In this document: positions 17,199 through 25,669 of the stretch, piece after piece
How positions within the stretch are numbered: position 1 is the first letter of the stretch
How the letters are laid out: each line of letters starts with the position of its first letter
Assembly: GCA_018223185.1 (NCBI GenBank)
Contig: JAAEYW010000007.1
Span: 1 to 64,000, forward strand
DNA length: 64,000 nucleotides
DNA from: Oceanospirillales bacterium
Lineage (GTDB): Bacteria > Pseudomonadota > Gammaproteobacteria > Pseudomonadales > Balneatricaceae
Direction: 5' to 3'
The notes under the pieces: model-generated
What the model was told of the DNA's origin: nothing
The model's input: the letters and a program-made list of their open reading frames with translations, nothing else
The model's database searches: none
Program-made: the position numbers and the translations under genes

Positions 17199-19679
17199 TT
17201 AAATAAAATAGAGGTCGCCTTCATTCGCGCTGTTACTTTTTACGTCCTCCATAAACAGGAGAAGGTCCGCGATCGGTAAAGGCCGACAGAAGAGATAACC
17301 CTGGCCAATCTCACACCCCATCCGAACGAGTTCATTCAACTGGTTCTGTGTTTCTATTCCTTCGGGGCAAACGCGCAGATTGAGCGACCTGCCCAGCGAG
17401 ATAACATTTTTCACGATTGCCAGGCTGTCTTTATTATTTCCCATATGTGCTACAAACGACTGATCTATTTTCAGCACATCAATATTAAAGCGCTGCAGAT
17501 AGGTCAGACTGGAATAGCCTGTACCAAAATCATCAAGAGCGATGACAATTCCCTGATTGTGTAGCTCTTCAATAATCGCCTGTGCCGTATCGATATTCTG
17601 CATGAGAGCACTTTCAGTCACTTCCAGCTCCAGCATTTCGGGCGGCAGGCTGCTTTGCCCCAATGTATGAGTGACGATCTCGGCAAAGTCTGTCTTGCTT
17701 ATCTGCGCGGCTGAAACATTCACGGCGATTGATACTTCAGGATGATCAGGCAGCCATCTGGATGCATCATTACAAGCCGTTTCGAGTACCTGCTCCCCCA
17801 ACTGTTCAATTAAGTTCAGTTCTTCCGCAACCGGAATAAACTCACCGGGGGGGATCAGATTTCCGTCTGCATCACGCATTCTGACAAGGGCTTCAACTCC
17901 TACAATCCGACTTTCCCAAAGGGAAAATTTTGGCTGATAATGCACCTCAAAAGCACGGTTCTTTATGGTAGTACGAATCAGTTGCTCTACCGTATGCCTC
18001 GATAACAAAGCATCTTCAAGCTTATTGGAAAAAAAGCAGTGCCGTCCCCGGCCCTCTTTCTTGGCGCGAAACAGAGCAACATCCGCCAACCGGACCATAT
18101 CTTCTTTATGAATCGCATCGTCAGGCGCAATACTGATCCCGACACTCACGGAGAGATTACACTCACCCTCAGTGAGGGTGAAAGGAGAATCCATCAGGTC
18201 ATGAATATTAACGGCAATACGCTCGACTTCGCTCACTTCATATACGTAGGGGACTACGATCGAAAATTCATCCCCATCGGTTTTGAACAAGGTAGAGCGG
18301 GGCTCAACCAGTGTCCTCAGCCTGTCAGCAACCTCTATGATTAACCTGTCGCCCTGAGTATGACCCAATGAGTCATTGATATACTTAAAGTTATCCAGGT
18401 CAATCAGCATCAACGCCGTTTTTGAAGCCGACGCGTCAGCGAACGCTATAGCGTTCCCGAGCTTTTCCTGTAAAAGAATCCGGTTGGGCAATCCGGTTAA
18501 CTGATCCCGATGCGTCAGAAAATCCATCTTATCCGAAATTGCCACAACCTCACTGACATCATGGAAAACCACCACCACACCAGTAATATTTCCGTTGGAA
18601 TCCAGTACTGAAGCGACTGAACCTTCAACCGGATAGACAGTGCCATCATGGCTGGTTAGCTGGCTATGACTCGCCAAATGAACAACATTCTGACGTTTCA
18701 GTGCAGAGTGTACAGGATGCTCTGCAAGGCCATGAGTTAACCGGTTACCGAGAATAAACACATCTTCAACCGGAAGTTTATAGGCTGCTAACGGCGTCAT
18801 CCCGGTCAAACGCTCTGCAACCGGATTCATATAAGTCACCCGGCCCTCAGAGTTAGTCGATATGACACCTTCTCCCATTACCTTCAGCGTGACATTAGAG
18901 CTTTCATTTTTCTGCTGCAGTAAACGCTCAGCGTTTTTCAGGGAGGTGATATCGACAAATGTCAGCAAATATCCTGCACCACTCCGGTCATGGTGCAGAT
19001 TAAGAAGATTAACCTGTACATGGCGTTCACTGCCGTTTTGAAGATAACTGATTTCAGGAGCGGCTCCGGCTGTCTGCGTGGCAACTCTCCTGATCAATCG
19101 AACCAGCCGGGCAGGCAACAGGTTGTCGATTGAGGATCCGGACATGTTCTCGGCAGAGTGACCAAACCAGTCACCATCAAGGTCATTACTGTATTTGTTG
19201 ACCCAGTCCCGGGTCCAGTAGGTTACCTGTACAGGCAGACTCGAAATGATTGAGGCTAAATTCTGGTGTTCTAACGCCGTCTGTTTTGCCTGAGCACATA
19301 TCTGCAGATGGTTTTTCACCTTAAGCCGGCAATTTTCAATACGGATAGGCTTGGTCAGGTAATCAATGCCGCCTGACGCCAGAGCCAAAGTTTCTGCCGC
19401 TTCGCTTTCACTGGCCGTAATGAAAATGACAACTGAGTGCTCAAGCTCCGGATCGGCTTTGAGAATTTCGCACACTTCAATACCGCTTAAGTCAGGCATG
19501 CTGATATCAAGTAAAATAAGGTCTGGCTTATGCAAACGGGCCTGCTGAAGTGCCGTTTCACCATTATCGGCTTCAATAACGTCCGCCAAACCTTTTACGG
19601 TATCCGCTAATATAAGGCGAGTACCTTCATCATCATCGACTAAAAGAACTTTTAATTGATATTGAGTGTCCGTTCTCAT
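17199..19679 (-). CDS. Response regulator with PAS, GGDEF and EAL domains
   Basis: The protein of about 826 aa has a receiver domain (residues 5-125, phospho-acceptor Asp in LILLDISMPD), two PAS regions (about 130-250 and 255-375), a GGDEF domain (about 385-555) and an EAL domain (about 560-815). The cyclase motif is degenerate, TDGDEF, with Asp in place of the first Gly. The EAL domain keeps EALVR, NVS, EVTES, LDDFGTGYSSL, KIDQSFV and EGIET, so phosphodiesterase activity is more likely than synthesis. I start at 19679, where AGGGG is properly spaced. It is divergent from a hybrid histidine kinase, its likely signalling partner. Confidence 0.92.
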   Translation of the reverse strand: MRTDTQYQLKVLLVDDDEGTRLILADTVKGLADVIEADNGETALQQARLHKPDLILLDISMPDLSGIEVCEILKADPELEHSVVIFITASESEAAETLALASGGIDYLTKPIRIENCRLKVKNHLQICAQAKQTALEHQNLASIISSLPVQVTYWTRDWVNKYSNDLDGDWFGHSAENMSGSSIDNLLPARLVRLIRRVATQTAGAAPEISYLQNGSERHVQVNLLNLHHDRSGAGYLLTFVDITSLKNAERLLQQKNESSNVTLKVMGEGVISTNSEGRVTYMNPVAERLTGMTPLAAYKLPVEDVFILGNRLTHGLAEHPVHSALKRQNVVHLASHSQLTSHDGTVYPVEGSVASVLDSNGNITGVVVVFHDVSEVVAISDKMDFLTHRDQLTGLPNRILLQEKLGNAIAFADASASKTALMLIDLDNFKYINDSLGHTQGDRLIIEVADRLRTLVEPRSTLFKTDGDEFSIVVPYVYEVSEVERIAVNIHDLMDSPFTLTEGECNLSVSVGISIAPDDAIHKEDMVRLADVALFRAKKEGRGRHCFFSNKLEDALLSRHTVEQLIRTTIKNRAFEVHYQPKFSLWESRIVGVEALVRMRDADGNLIPPGEFIPVAEELNLIEQLGEQVLETACNDASRWLPDHPEVSIAVNVSAAQISKTDFAEIVTHTLGQSSLPPEMLELEVTESALMQNIDTAQAIIEELHNQGIVIALDDFGTGYSSLTYLQRFNIDVLKIDQSFVAHMGNNKDSLAIVKNVISLGRSLNLRVCPEGIETQNQLNELVRMGCEIGQGYLFCRPLPIADLLLFMEDVKSNSANEGDLYFI

Positions 19680-20148
19680 TATCAGCATGCCCCTGTACTT
19701 TATGAGTGCTTATCCCGGTTAAGGGGTGATATTCCTGATATAGCCTGTTGCAACAAACCAGGCCTCTGATGTACTTACGCCATTAAACCAGTATAGACAA
19801 TCTTTAACATTCTACTACTATTCATACTCTATACTGGTGCTATTGAGCGCCTTAAAAAACCACAAAAAAAATAAGCAATTAATTGATAGTATTAAATATT
19901 ATTAACATAGCGAATGACGCTCAGCCAACAACAACCCAAAAATAGTAACAGAAAGAGTGTAATAAAATAACCTCATATAAGATGTCTAAGTCAGGCATCA
20001 GCCGGGTAAACCGTGATAGGTTTTTGAATTTATTCACGTTATACGAATGCGTTCAGCGTTACGGTTATGCTGTGTGTTTTTCTCAACTATTCTGTTATCT
20101 GTCTGGAATACCCCGCACGACCGGGAAAACAGGTTCAGGGAGAGATTT
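19680..20148. promoter_or_regulatory. Divergent promoter region between two signalling genes
   Basis: A 469-base spacer, AT-rich at 19850-19980, separates the two divergent reading frames. It must hold promoters for both. I see no convincing operator. Short frames in it (for example the one starting at 19982) lack ribosome sites and look accidental. Confidence 0.5.
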
Positions 20149-23100
20149 ATGCAATCCGCTTTCAAAATAAGGACATTTTATCTGGGGGTAGTGATTGCCA
20201 TTGTTTTATTTCTGACGCTCTCAGCCGGAATCTATTACCACGCTCAAAGCAGTATCCGGAATGAATCATTAAATAATCAGATCATTGCTCTGAAGCAGAT
20301 CGAGTTTTATCTGAATGATCAGCTGAACAGTGATCGAAAGCAGATTCGGTTTATTGCCCAACTCCCTGCCGTTGAGGCCATTGTCCAGAATCTCACGCGC
20401 AACATCACCTCAGACTCCCGCGGGTATAACACCCTGAGTCAATGGAAACAGCACCTGCAGAAGACGTTTCTGTCGTTTGTTAAAACCAACCCGGAAATTC
20501 GCCAGCTGCGCTTCATCGGCATTGCTGATAAAGGCCGTGAGCTGGTTCGGGTTGATAATCATCAGGGACTGGCGCATGTCATTGCCGACGAGCAACTGCA
20601 GTCCAAAGGCTCTTCGGATTATTTTAAGGAGATCACACGCTCGCCCGATGGATCGATCTATTTCAGTGATATTGAGTTTAACCGTGAGTTTGGCAAGATC
20701 GAATTACCGGAATGGCCCACCTACCGTCTGGCGGTCAGAATTTATGATGCCGACCACTCGTTATTTGGTTTTGTCATTATCAATTACAACGCTGAAGCCC
20801 TGCTACAGGGGTTAACCAATATGCACCATTCAGGTGGTGTTTTTTTCCTGAATGAACGTGGTGACTTTCTGCAACATCCGGATTCCAGTATCGCGTTTGC
20901 CTTTGAACGGGGCGACCCGGTCACCTGGCAGGACTATTCTGGCCAGGCAGCGCTAAGAACAGGATCAGAGACATGGCAACAAATAAAACAGCCCGATGGC
21001 GAAATGTTAAATTACATCGCCAGCGATATTAACCTGGGAAGCAGCAATCAACCAAAACCGTTCACAATCATTAAAACACTACCCGAAAAGTCTTTACAGA
21101 CTCAGATATACAAACAATTTCTAGCAACATTCACCGGATTACTCTTCATTTTCTCAGCGGCACTGATTGTGGTATTTCTCTACCAGAAAGCGCTCTCGTC
21201 CCGCAGAGAACTACAGAAAACCCAAAGTAATTTCCGCGCCATTGTACTGGGGTCTTCCGAAGCGATTATCACCGTTGACAGAGAGGCCTGTATTAAAGAC
21301 TGGAACCCTGCTGCCGAACGTTTACTGGGCTACAACAATCAGACATTGGGTAATCTCAATATATGTCACGTCATAGCAGATACTGAAGAAAGCAGCGTAT
21401 GTCAGGTCGCGGTGCGGGACGTTATTGCCGACGGCATGACACGTTCTTATGAGGTGCAGATAAAAAACCATGAAGGGCAGAACCGTCATGTGGAAATGAC
21501 GCTCTCATCGATTAAAGATAACCATGATAATCAACACGCTGCCAGCGCAGCTGTGATTATTCATGATATGACTGCCGTTAAACAGGCTCAGGCGATGCAG
21601 ATAAAGCATAATCAGGAGCTGGAACATCAGGTTGAAGCACGCACACAGGAACTTAAAAACGCGGTCAGTGAAGCCAGGACGGCCACCGAATTAAAAAGTC
21701 GCTTCCTGGCTAATATGAGCCATGAAATCAGGACGCCAATGAACGGTATATTTGGCATGCTGGGTTTGCTGCGCAAAGGACCTCTCAGCCTCAGGCAGCA
21801 ACAACAACTGGAACTGGCAGAAAGCAGTGTTAAATCTCTGACCCTGTTGATCAATGATATTCTGGATTATTCTAAAATCGAAGCGGATAAACTTGAGCTT
21901 GAATATATCGACTTTGATCTGCACAGATTGCTGCATGCCTGTGTCCAGTCGATTTCATCTATCGCACATAGCAAAGATATTGAACTGATCGCTCACCTGG
22001 CAGATATAAAAACGCCCTGGGTAAACGGCGATTCAAACCGGATACGCCAGGTACTCAATAATCTGCTGAGTAACGCAGTTAAGTTTACCGTGTCCGGACA
22101 GGTCTGCCTTAAAGCAGCCACAGATTTAAGAGAGGACAAAACCGTTTGGCTGACCTGCTCAGTCCAGGACACGGGTATCGGTATTAACACAGAAAAACTA
22201 CCCGGAATGTTTACCTCCTTCTCTCAGGAAGAGAGCGGAATTTCCAGGGAGTACGGAGGCAGCGGACTGGGGCTGGCTATATGCAAACAATTGTGTGAAC
22301 TCATGGGAGGTTCGATCAGTGTCCTCAGCAAAAAAGGCGATGGCAGCACCTTTACTTTTTCTATTCCCCTCAACCCGGCCACCACACTCGCTCAGCCACG
22401 TTTCAAACCGGAGGTTAGCGGACACAATATCTGGATAGATACAACACAACCGGGTACGTCAGCAAACCTGACATACATGTTTCATCACTGGGGGGCTGAT
22501 GTAACATTATCTGAAGCCGACCGGTTTGATGAAATATATCATTCAAAACCATACGACCTGCTGGTGGTTAATTCAATAAATTACAACCGTCTGCAGCCTG
22601 ATATCGATAGCTACCGGCAACAGAACAACAGATCAGCTAAGGTGCTGATCATCGAGAACGGGCAGGCCACTGATCTTATTGACCCTGTCGCTTTAGATTC
22701 GCACACAGTATTAATCGATTCGCCAGTGACACTCGTCAGTCTGTCTGCAGCGCTTGAGGCAGTACACAGCGACCAGAAACGTCCGGACAATGAGCAGTCA
22801 GTCACGCACACGCCACAGCTAAACTTCCACAACCGCAGCTTGCTGGTCGTCGATGACCACAGAATTAATCGAGAGGTGCTTCAGGGGCTGCTGGAAGACT
22901 TTAAGGCACACGTACTGCATGCACAGAATGGCGAGGAGGCGATTCAGATCCTGCTTAACCAGCACAACGATGATAGCGTACTGGCTATTATCATGGATTG
23001 TCAGATGCCGGTGCTGGACGGTTATGAGGCTAGCCGTAAAATCCGTTCCGGGGATGCAGGCCCGGTCTACAAAAACGTCCCTATCATTGCATTGACTGCC

Positions 23101-23652
23101 GCGGCCTTACAGGGCGAGAAAGAAAAGTGCCTGCAAGCTGGCATGAATGACTACCTGAGCAAACCATTTGAACCAGCAACGCTGACACAGATACTGTGCC
23201 AGTGGTTGCCGCACTATATTGTAGCCCCCTCCCCCGTACTTAACGCAGAGGCGACAACGGAAGCTGACGATTCACAACCGCATCTCCCCCTCTGGGATAA
23301 ACACAGGGCATTGCAACAGTTAAATCAGAAACAGGCATTGTTACAACGAATTCTGGAGATCTATCTGAAATCAACCCCCCAGGCCCTGGAAACTATTCAG
23401 AAAGCCGCTATATCCGGTGACATAACACAGCTGATCAGCGCAGCGCATGGCTTAAAAGGAACCTCTGATAACGTCGGGGCATCCCGTATTGCCGGGCGAG
23501 CCAGGCAACTGGAGCTTCATGCTCTACAGATGAGTGAACAGGAGATCTCAGCCGAAATTTCACAACTGACAGAAGATTTTCACCAGTTCCGGCGTTTGCC
23601 GGAAGTACAGGGATGCGTAAAGGCGACAGGCCCTGAAAGCACCGACGCATAA
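20149..23652 (+). CDS. Hybrid sensor histidine kinase (Cache-PAS-HisKA-HATPase-REC-Hpt)
   Basis: The 1167-aa inner-membrane protein has a helix at about 10-30, a periplasmic sensor (31-325), a helix at about 325-345, a PAS domain (360-470) and a coiled coil. HisKA follows (His near 524 in MSHEIRTPMNG), then HATPase (about 630-745, with N and G boxes NLLSNAVKF and DTGIGI). A degenerate receiver-like region (755-880) precedes a full receiver (897-1020, Asp near 948 in IIMDCQMPVLDG) and an Hpt domain with His near 1099 (AAHGLKG). It carries a full internal phosphorelay. I start at 20149, behind GGGAGAG, because the 34 codons before it lack a ribosome site. The output is probably the divergent REC-GGDEF-EAL protein. 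Confidence 0.93.
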   Translation: MQSAFKIRTFYLGVVIAIVLFLTLSAGIYYHAQSSIRNESLNNQIIALKQIEFYLNDQLNSDRKQIRFIAQLPAVEAIVQNLTRNITSDSRGYNTLSQWKQHLQKTFLSFVKTNPEIRQLRFIGIADKGRELVRVDNHQGLAHVIADEQLQSKGSSDYFKEITRSPDGSIYFSDIEFNREFGKIELPEWPTYRLAVRIYDADHSLFGFVIINYNAEALLQGLTNMHHSGGVFFLNERGDFLQHPDSSIAFAFERGDPVTWQDYSGQAALRTGSETWQQIKQPDGEMLNYIASDINLGSSNQPKPFTIIKTLPEKSLQTQIYKQFLATFTGLLFIFSAALIVVFLYQKALSSRRELQKTQSNFRAIVLGSSEAIITVDREACIKDWNPAAERLLGYNNQTLGNLNICHVIADTEESSVCQVAVRDVIADGMTRSYEVQIKNHEGQNRHVEMTLSSIKDNHDNQHAASAAVIIHDMTAVKQAQAMQIKHNQELEHQVEARTQELKNAVSEARTATELKSRFLANMSHEIRTPMNGIFGMLGLLRKGPLSLRQQQQLELAESSVKSLTLLINDILDYSKIEADKLELEYIDFDLHRLLHACVQSISSIAHSKDIELIAHLADIKTPWVNGDSNRIRQVLNNLLSNAVKFTVSGQVCLKAATDLREDKTVWLTCSVQDTGIGINTEKLPGMFTSFSQEESGISREYGGSGLGLAICKQLCELMGGSISVLSKKGDGSTFTFSIPLNPATTLAQPRFKPEVSGHNIWIDTTQPGTSANLTYMFHHWGADVTLSEADRFDEIYHSKPYDLLVVNSINYNRLQPDIDSYRQQNNRSAKVLIIENGQATDLIDPVALDSHTVLIDSPVTLVSLSAALEAVHSDQKRPDNEQSVTHTPQLNFHNRSLLVVDDHRINREVLQGLLEDFKAHVLHAQNGEEAIQILLNQHNDDSVLAIIMDCQMPVLDGYEASRKIRSGDAGPVYKNVPIIALTAAALQGEKEKCLQAGMNDYLSKPFEPATLTQILCQWLPHYIVAPSPVLNAEATTEADDSQPHLPLWDKHRALQQLNQKQALLQRILEIYLKSTPQALETIQKAAISGDITQLISAAHGLKGTSDNVGASRIAGRARQLELHALQMSEQEISAEISQLTEDFHQFRRLPEVQGCVKATGPESTDA

Positions 23653-23700
23653 GTTTTAAAATCCGGAGTTTTATACCGATAACATGGCGTTCTGACAGCG

Positions 23701-23952
23701 CTATTTCAGCTGTTTATAGGCAAACAACAAAATAAATGCACCCACGGTTGCGGTAGCGATACTGCCAAGGCTTAGTCCATCCAGTGTGCCGAAACCAATC
23801 ACATTACCGAGAAAACCACCCACGAAGGCACCGGCAATGCCCAGCAGCGTGGTAATAATAAAACCACCGCCATCCCTACCGGGCATAATCCATTTTGCCA
23901 GTAAACCCGCCACTAAACCCAGGATAATCCAGGACAGAATTCCCATTTTCAC
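23701..23952 (-). CDS. GlsB/YeaQ/YmgE-family small membrane protein
   Basis: The 83-aa protein is a transglycosylase-associated-protein family member with three hydrophobic segments and the hallmark Gly-rich pattern, WIILGLVAGLLAKWIMPG then GIAGAFVGGFLGNVIG. AAAGGAG lies before the ATG. The family is induced by stress in several bacteria; the mechanism is unknown. Confidence 0.92.
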   Translation of the reverse strand: MKMGILSWIILGLVAGLLAKWIMPGRDGGGFIITTLLGIAGAFVGGFLGNVIGFGTLDGLSLGSIATATVGAFILLFAYKQLK

Positions 23953-23989
23953 ACTCCTTTTTCAGTTTCTGCAACAGCGTATTAAGTGT

Positions 23990-24781
23990 TCAGTCTATCT
24001 CAAACCGTAACCCGATTTCTCCATATTTTTCATACTGTAACCTGAACGTTACTTCCGGCGCTAACTCGATAACCCCCGCGTAGGAACTGGTAATCACCAG
24101 TTGTCCCGCTTTGATATCGATGCCCCTTTGGTTGAGATAATTCACCAACCAGAAGAGTGGCAGTTGCGGATAGACCGACGGATGTTTACCGTCGATCCGT
24201 GATTCTGACAGTGCCGGGGAACCTGTTAAAACAAAACTGATCTCTGATGCTGAAGACGCCTGCTCTACCGTTATTTCCGGACCAACAAACAACCCCTGAT
24301 TAAACAGACAATCTGCCAGATGTTCGAGGTAAGAAACTGAATCCGGATCCAGATAGCGACTCAGAATCAGTTCCAGTGCCAGATGCGCCCCGGACAGGGC
24401 AGCCACAATCTCCTGTTCACTGTAAGGCTCAGGTCTGTGAGGAAGATCCCGCGCGAAACGAAACGCGATCTCGGGTTCAATTTTACAAACGCCCTGATCC
24501 AGCTGAATCGGACAGGGTGAGTCAGTGAAGACACTGTTACGAAAAATGGGGGCGATTACCGGTACATCTTTCAATCCGTCAACCTCAATGGGCAGCGCGC
24601 ATTTCCAGCCCGCAACGCTGTCTCCCGCCTGCGCCATCTTTACAATCAGTTGCTGCTGTATCGCCAGCGCATCTTCAACGGTGGCAGGACGGAGTTCAGG
24701 GGCTAAAGGGCCGGTAACCTGTTTATTCTGACGCCGGTTAATCAGGGCTTGAGCTGCCGCCTGAATATCTGTCGATTGCAT
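23990..24781 (-). CDS. 2-keto-4-pentenoate hydratase / FAH-family protein
   Basis: The 263-aa protein resembles MhpD-type hydratases: ALAIQQQLIVKM, AGWKCAL and an acidic metal-binding stretch CKIEPEIAFRFARDLP. Further conserved residues lie in SGAHLALELI. Hydratases of this type add water to 2-hydroxypentadienoates in meta-cleavage pathways with a divalent metal. No other aromatic-degradation gene is nearby, so it may act on another enol or be a decarboxylase-type relative. It is alone on its strand between the YeaQ-type gene and the mgd operon terminator. Confidence 0.8.
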   Translation of the reverse strand: MQSTDIQAAAQALINRRQNKQVTGPLAPELRPATVEDALAIQQQLIVKMAQAGDSVAGWKCALPIEVDGLKDVPVIAPIFRNSVFTDSPCPIQLDQGVCKIEPEIAFRFARDLPHRPEPYSEQEIVAALSGAHLALELILSRYLDPDSVSYLEHLADCLFNQGLFVGPEITVEQASSASEISFVLTGSPALSESRIDGKHPSVYPQLPLFWLVNYLNQRGIDIKAGQLVITSSYAGVIELAPEVTFRLQYEKYGEIGLRFEID

Positions 24782-24911
24782 ACGCGATCCATAATTTGTT
24801 TAGGGCTGTGATAAGCCCAATGGAAAGCGCTAACTTTACCTTAATGCCTGACAATAGGAACGGTTTGGCGATTAAAAATAACGTGATTCAGCTAAGCCCA
24901 AATCATGGATA

Positions 24912-24953
24912 TAAAAAAACCAGCGGCATCGGAGGAGATGCCAGCCGGTTTTT
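24912..24953 (-). terminator. Rho-independent terminator of the gmaS-mgd operon
   Basis: On the minus strand AAACCGGCTGGCATC pairs with GATGCCGCTGGTTT around TCCTCC, followed by seven T. It lies about 36 bases past the mgdD stop and closes the 11.4-kb operon. Confidence 0.88.
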
Positions 24954-24988
24954 GGGGTGATGGAACGGTTTAAACGACCCCGGGGTCG

Positions 24989-25669
24989 TTATTTGCTGCC
25001 AAGCAGCATATTCTGTCCTGCCGGAACGCCCTCAAATTCAGCCATGGCATCCAACAGCGCGTCCCAGAGGTAGCCCGCCGAGGCACTGTCGCTGAAAATT
25101 GAGAAGACGCTCATTCCCGCCATTGAATGATGGCAGATAATGCCTCCCACCCGGGCCAGTGAGGTCATCACCAGATCTCCCGGAGCGAAGCTTTCGGCCC
25201 GCAGATCAACGGCACACACCTTAGCCATAATATCCGCGAGATTATCGCCGGCCATTGCCAGCCAGGTATAACTGTCGTGACAATACACCGGATAGATACC
25301 GCTGCCGCACAGTTGTTGCTGCAGCGTATCCATATCCGGACCCGCTGATGCACCCGGTAACGCCAGCACCCAGTACTCAGTACGCCCCAGCCGCAGCACC
25401 ATCACTCCTTCAGCGGATACAGTGAGAGTATTCGGCTGTTCCGGGTGCTGCAGGCCGGCAGCGATCAGTGACTCTCCTGCATTCGGCCCTCGCAGACCAA
25501 AGCGCGGCATAACCGACAGATCGATCAGTCCGGTGGCCGGGTTCCCCTGTTCAGCATAACTCAGCACCTGAGCGGCACCCGACACCTCGGAAAAATCGGC
25601 CTGCTGGTGCTTACGATAGATAAAACTGCGACTGTCGAACAGTTCAGGTTTAATCACTGTCATGGTCAC
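24989..25669 (-). CDS. mgdD: N-methylglutamate dehydrogenase subunit D (SoxG-like)
   Basis: The 226-aa protein is the gamma-subunit homologue of heterotetrameric sarcosine oxidase. It has a GcvT-like fold, with FGLRGPNAGESLIAAGL and RLGRTEYWVLALPG as family blocks. Its start overlaps the mgdC stop by four bases (ATGA), so translation is coupled. It is the last gene of the operon. In the N-methylglutamate pathway the complex oxidises N-methylglutamate to glutamate and passes the C1 unit to tetrahydrofolate. On its own the subunit could belong to sarcosine oxidase; the assignment rests on mgs and gmaS upstream. Confidence 0.85.
   Translation of the reverse strand: MTMTVIKPELFDSRSFIYRKHQQADFSEVSGAAQVLSYAEQGNPATGLIDLSVMPRFGLRGPNAGESLIAAGLQHPEQPNTLTVSAEGVMVLRLGRTEYWVLALPGASAGPDMDTLQQQLCGSGIYPVYCHDSYTWLAMAGDNLADIMAKVCAVDLRAESFAPGDLVMTSLARVGGIICHHSMAGMSVFSIFSDSASAGYLWDALLDAMAEFEGVPAGQNMLLGSK

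Noticed and set aside
19982..20170. 62-codon frame and N-terminal extension of the hybrid kinase to 20047
   Set aside because: No ribosome site; the start at 20149 has GGGAGAG and leads directly into the first membrane helix.
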